This document shows, one piece after another, positions 21,308-21,348 of a DNA stretch of 21,348 nucleotides; the stretch's first letter is position 1; the number at the start of each line of letters is the position of its first letter. Location of the stretch: assembly GCA_017545095.1 (NCBI GenBank), contig JAFYCU010000211.1:1-21348 (forward strand), written 5' to 3'. Origin of the DNA: Muribaculaceae bacterium. Lineage in GTDB: Bacteria; Bacteroidota; Bacteroidia; Bacteroidales; Muribaculaceae. The notes under the pieces were generated by a model that searched no databases, was not told the DNA's origin, and saw only the letters and a list, made by a program, of their open reading frames with translations. The translations under genes were made by a program, and so were the position numbers.

Positions 21308-21323
21308 TTTGCGTTAGCCCAAA

Positions 21324-21348
21324 AAACTGACAACTGAAAACTGAAAAC
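21324..21348. repeat. 7-bp tandem repeat, MAACTGA type, cut by the window end
   Basis: AAACTGA, CAACTGA, AAACTGA and AAAC, running to the last base of the window, so its full length is unknown. Confidence 0.75.

Overview
The window looks like chromosome from a GC-rich gut or rumen-type member of the Bacteroidales (Muribaculaceae/Prevotellaceae-like). This rests on several things. Genes are preceded by the Bacteroidota promoter pattern (-33 TTG, 19-20 bp, -7 TAnnTTTG) instead of the E. coli type, and Shine-Dalgarno sites are not evident. There are BspA-type leucine-rich-repeat proteins, dockerin-like calcium-binding tails on secreted proteins, and C-termini of the 'PGFYIHNGQKMIVK' kind. No tRNA, rRNA, CRISPR array, transposase or phage gene was seen.

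Layout. The left end holds the last 61 codons of a gene entering from outside. It is followed by pyrI and pyrB (aspartate carbamoyltransferase regulatory and catalytic chains) on the minus strand. Divergent to pyrB is a class A penicillin-binding protein. Next is a secreted CotH-type kinase-like protein with an N-terminal dockerin-like pair. An 828-bp gene-free stretch (6058-6885) follows, full of palindromes and direct repeats and ending in a clear intrinsic terminator for a class I aspartate aminotransferase on the minus strand. A 556-bp gene-free stretch (8083-8638) carries several tracts of 7-bp tandem repeats and two promoters. After it come two tandem, paralogous BspA-like LRR proteins with C-terminal dockerin-like pairs, then another secreted protein with the same tail. 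A 21-bp perfect stem separates these from three minus-strand secreted proteins (13912-18414). Two of those share an N-terminal domain I do not recognise, one also has a starch-binding-like module, and the third has a Big2 domain plus dockerin-like tail. The right end is nfnA-nfnB, the two subunits of NADH-dependent ferredoxin:NADP+ oxidoreductase (often annotated as gltA plus a sulfide/dihydroorotate-dehydrogenase-like subunit). A divergent promoter points to a gene beyond the edge.

How it fits together. Housekeeping genes (pyrimidine synthesis, cell wall, amino acid and redox metabolism) flank an accessory block of seven exported proteins. Five of these carry dockerin-like repeats with nearly constant recognition positions, although no cohesin is visible. 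The most unusual non-coding structure is a set of 7-bp tandem repeats found only between genes, at about ten places and in several related sequence types. One tract supplies the -33 box of the aminotransferase promoter, and others sit inside the pyrB-pyrI, nfnA-nfnB and LRR1-LRR2 spacers. Two nested inverted-repeat segments and a dispersed 25-nt hairpin family add to this.
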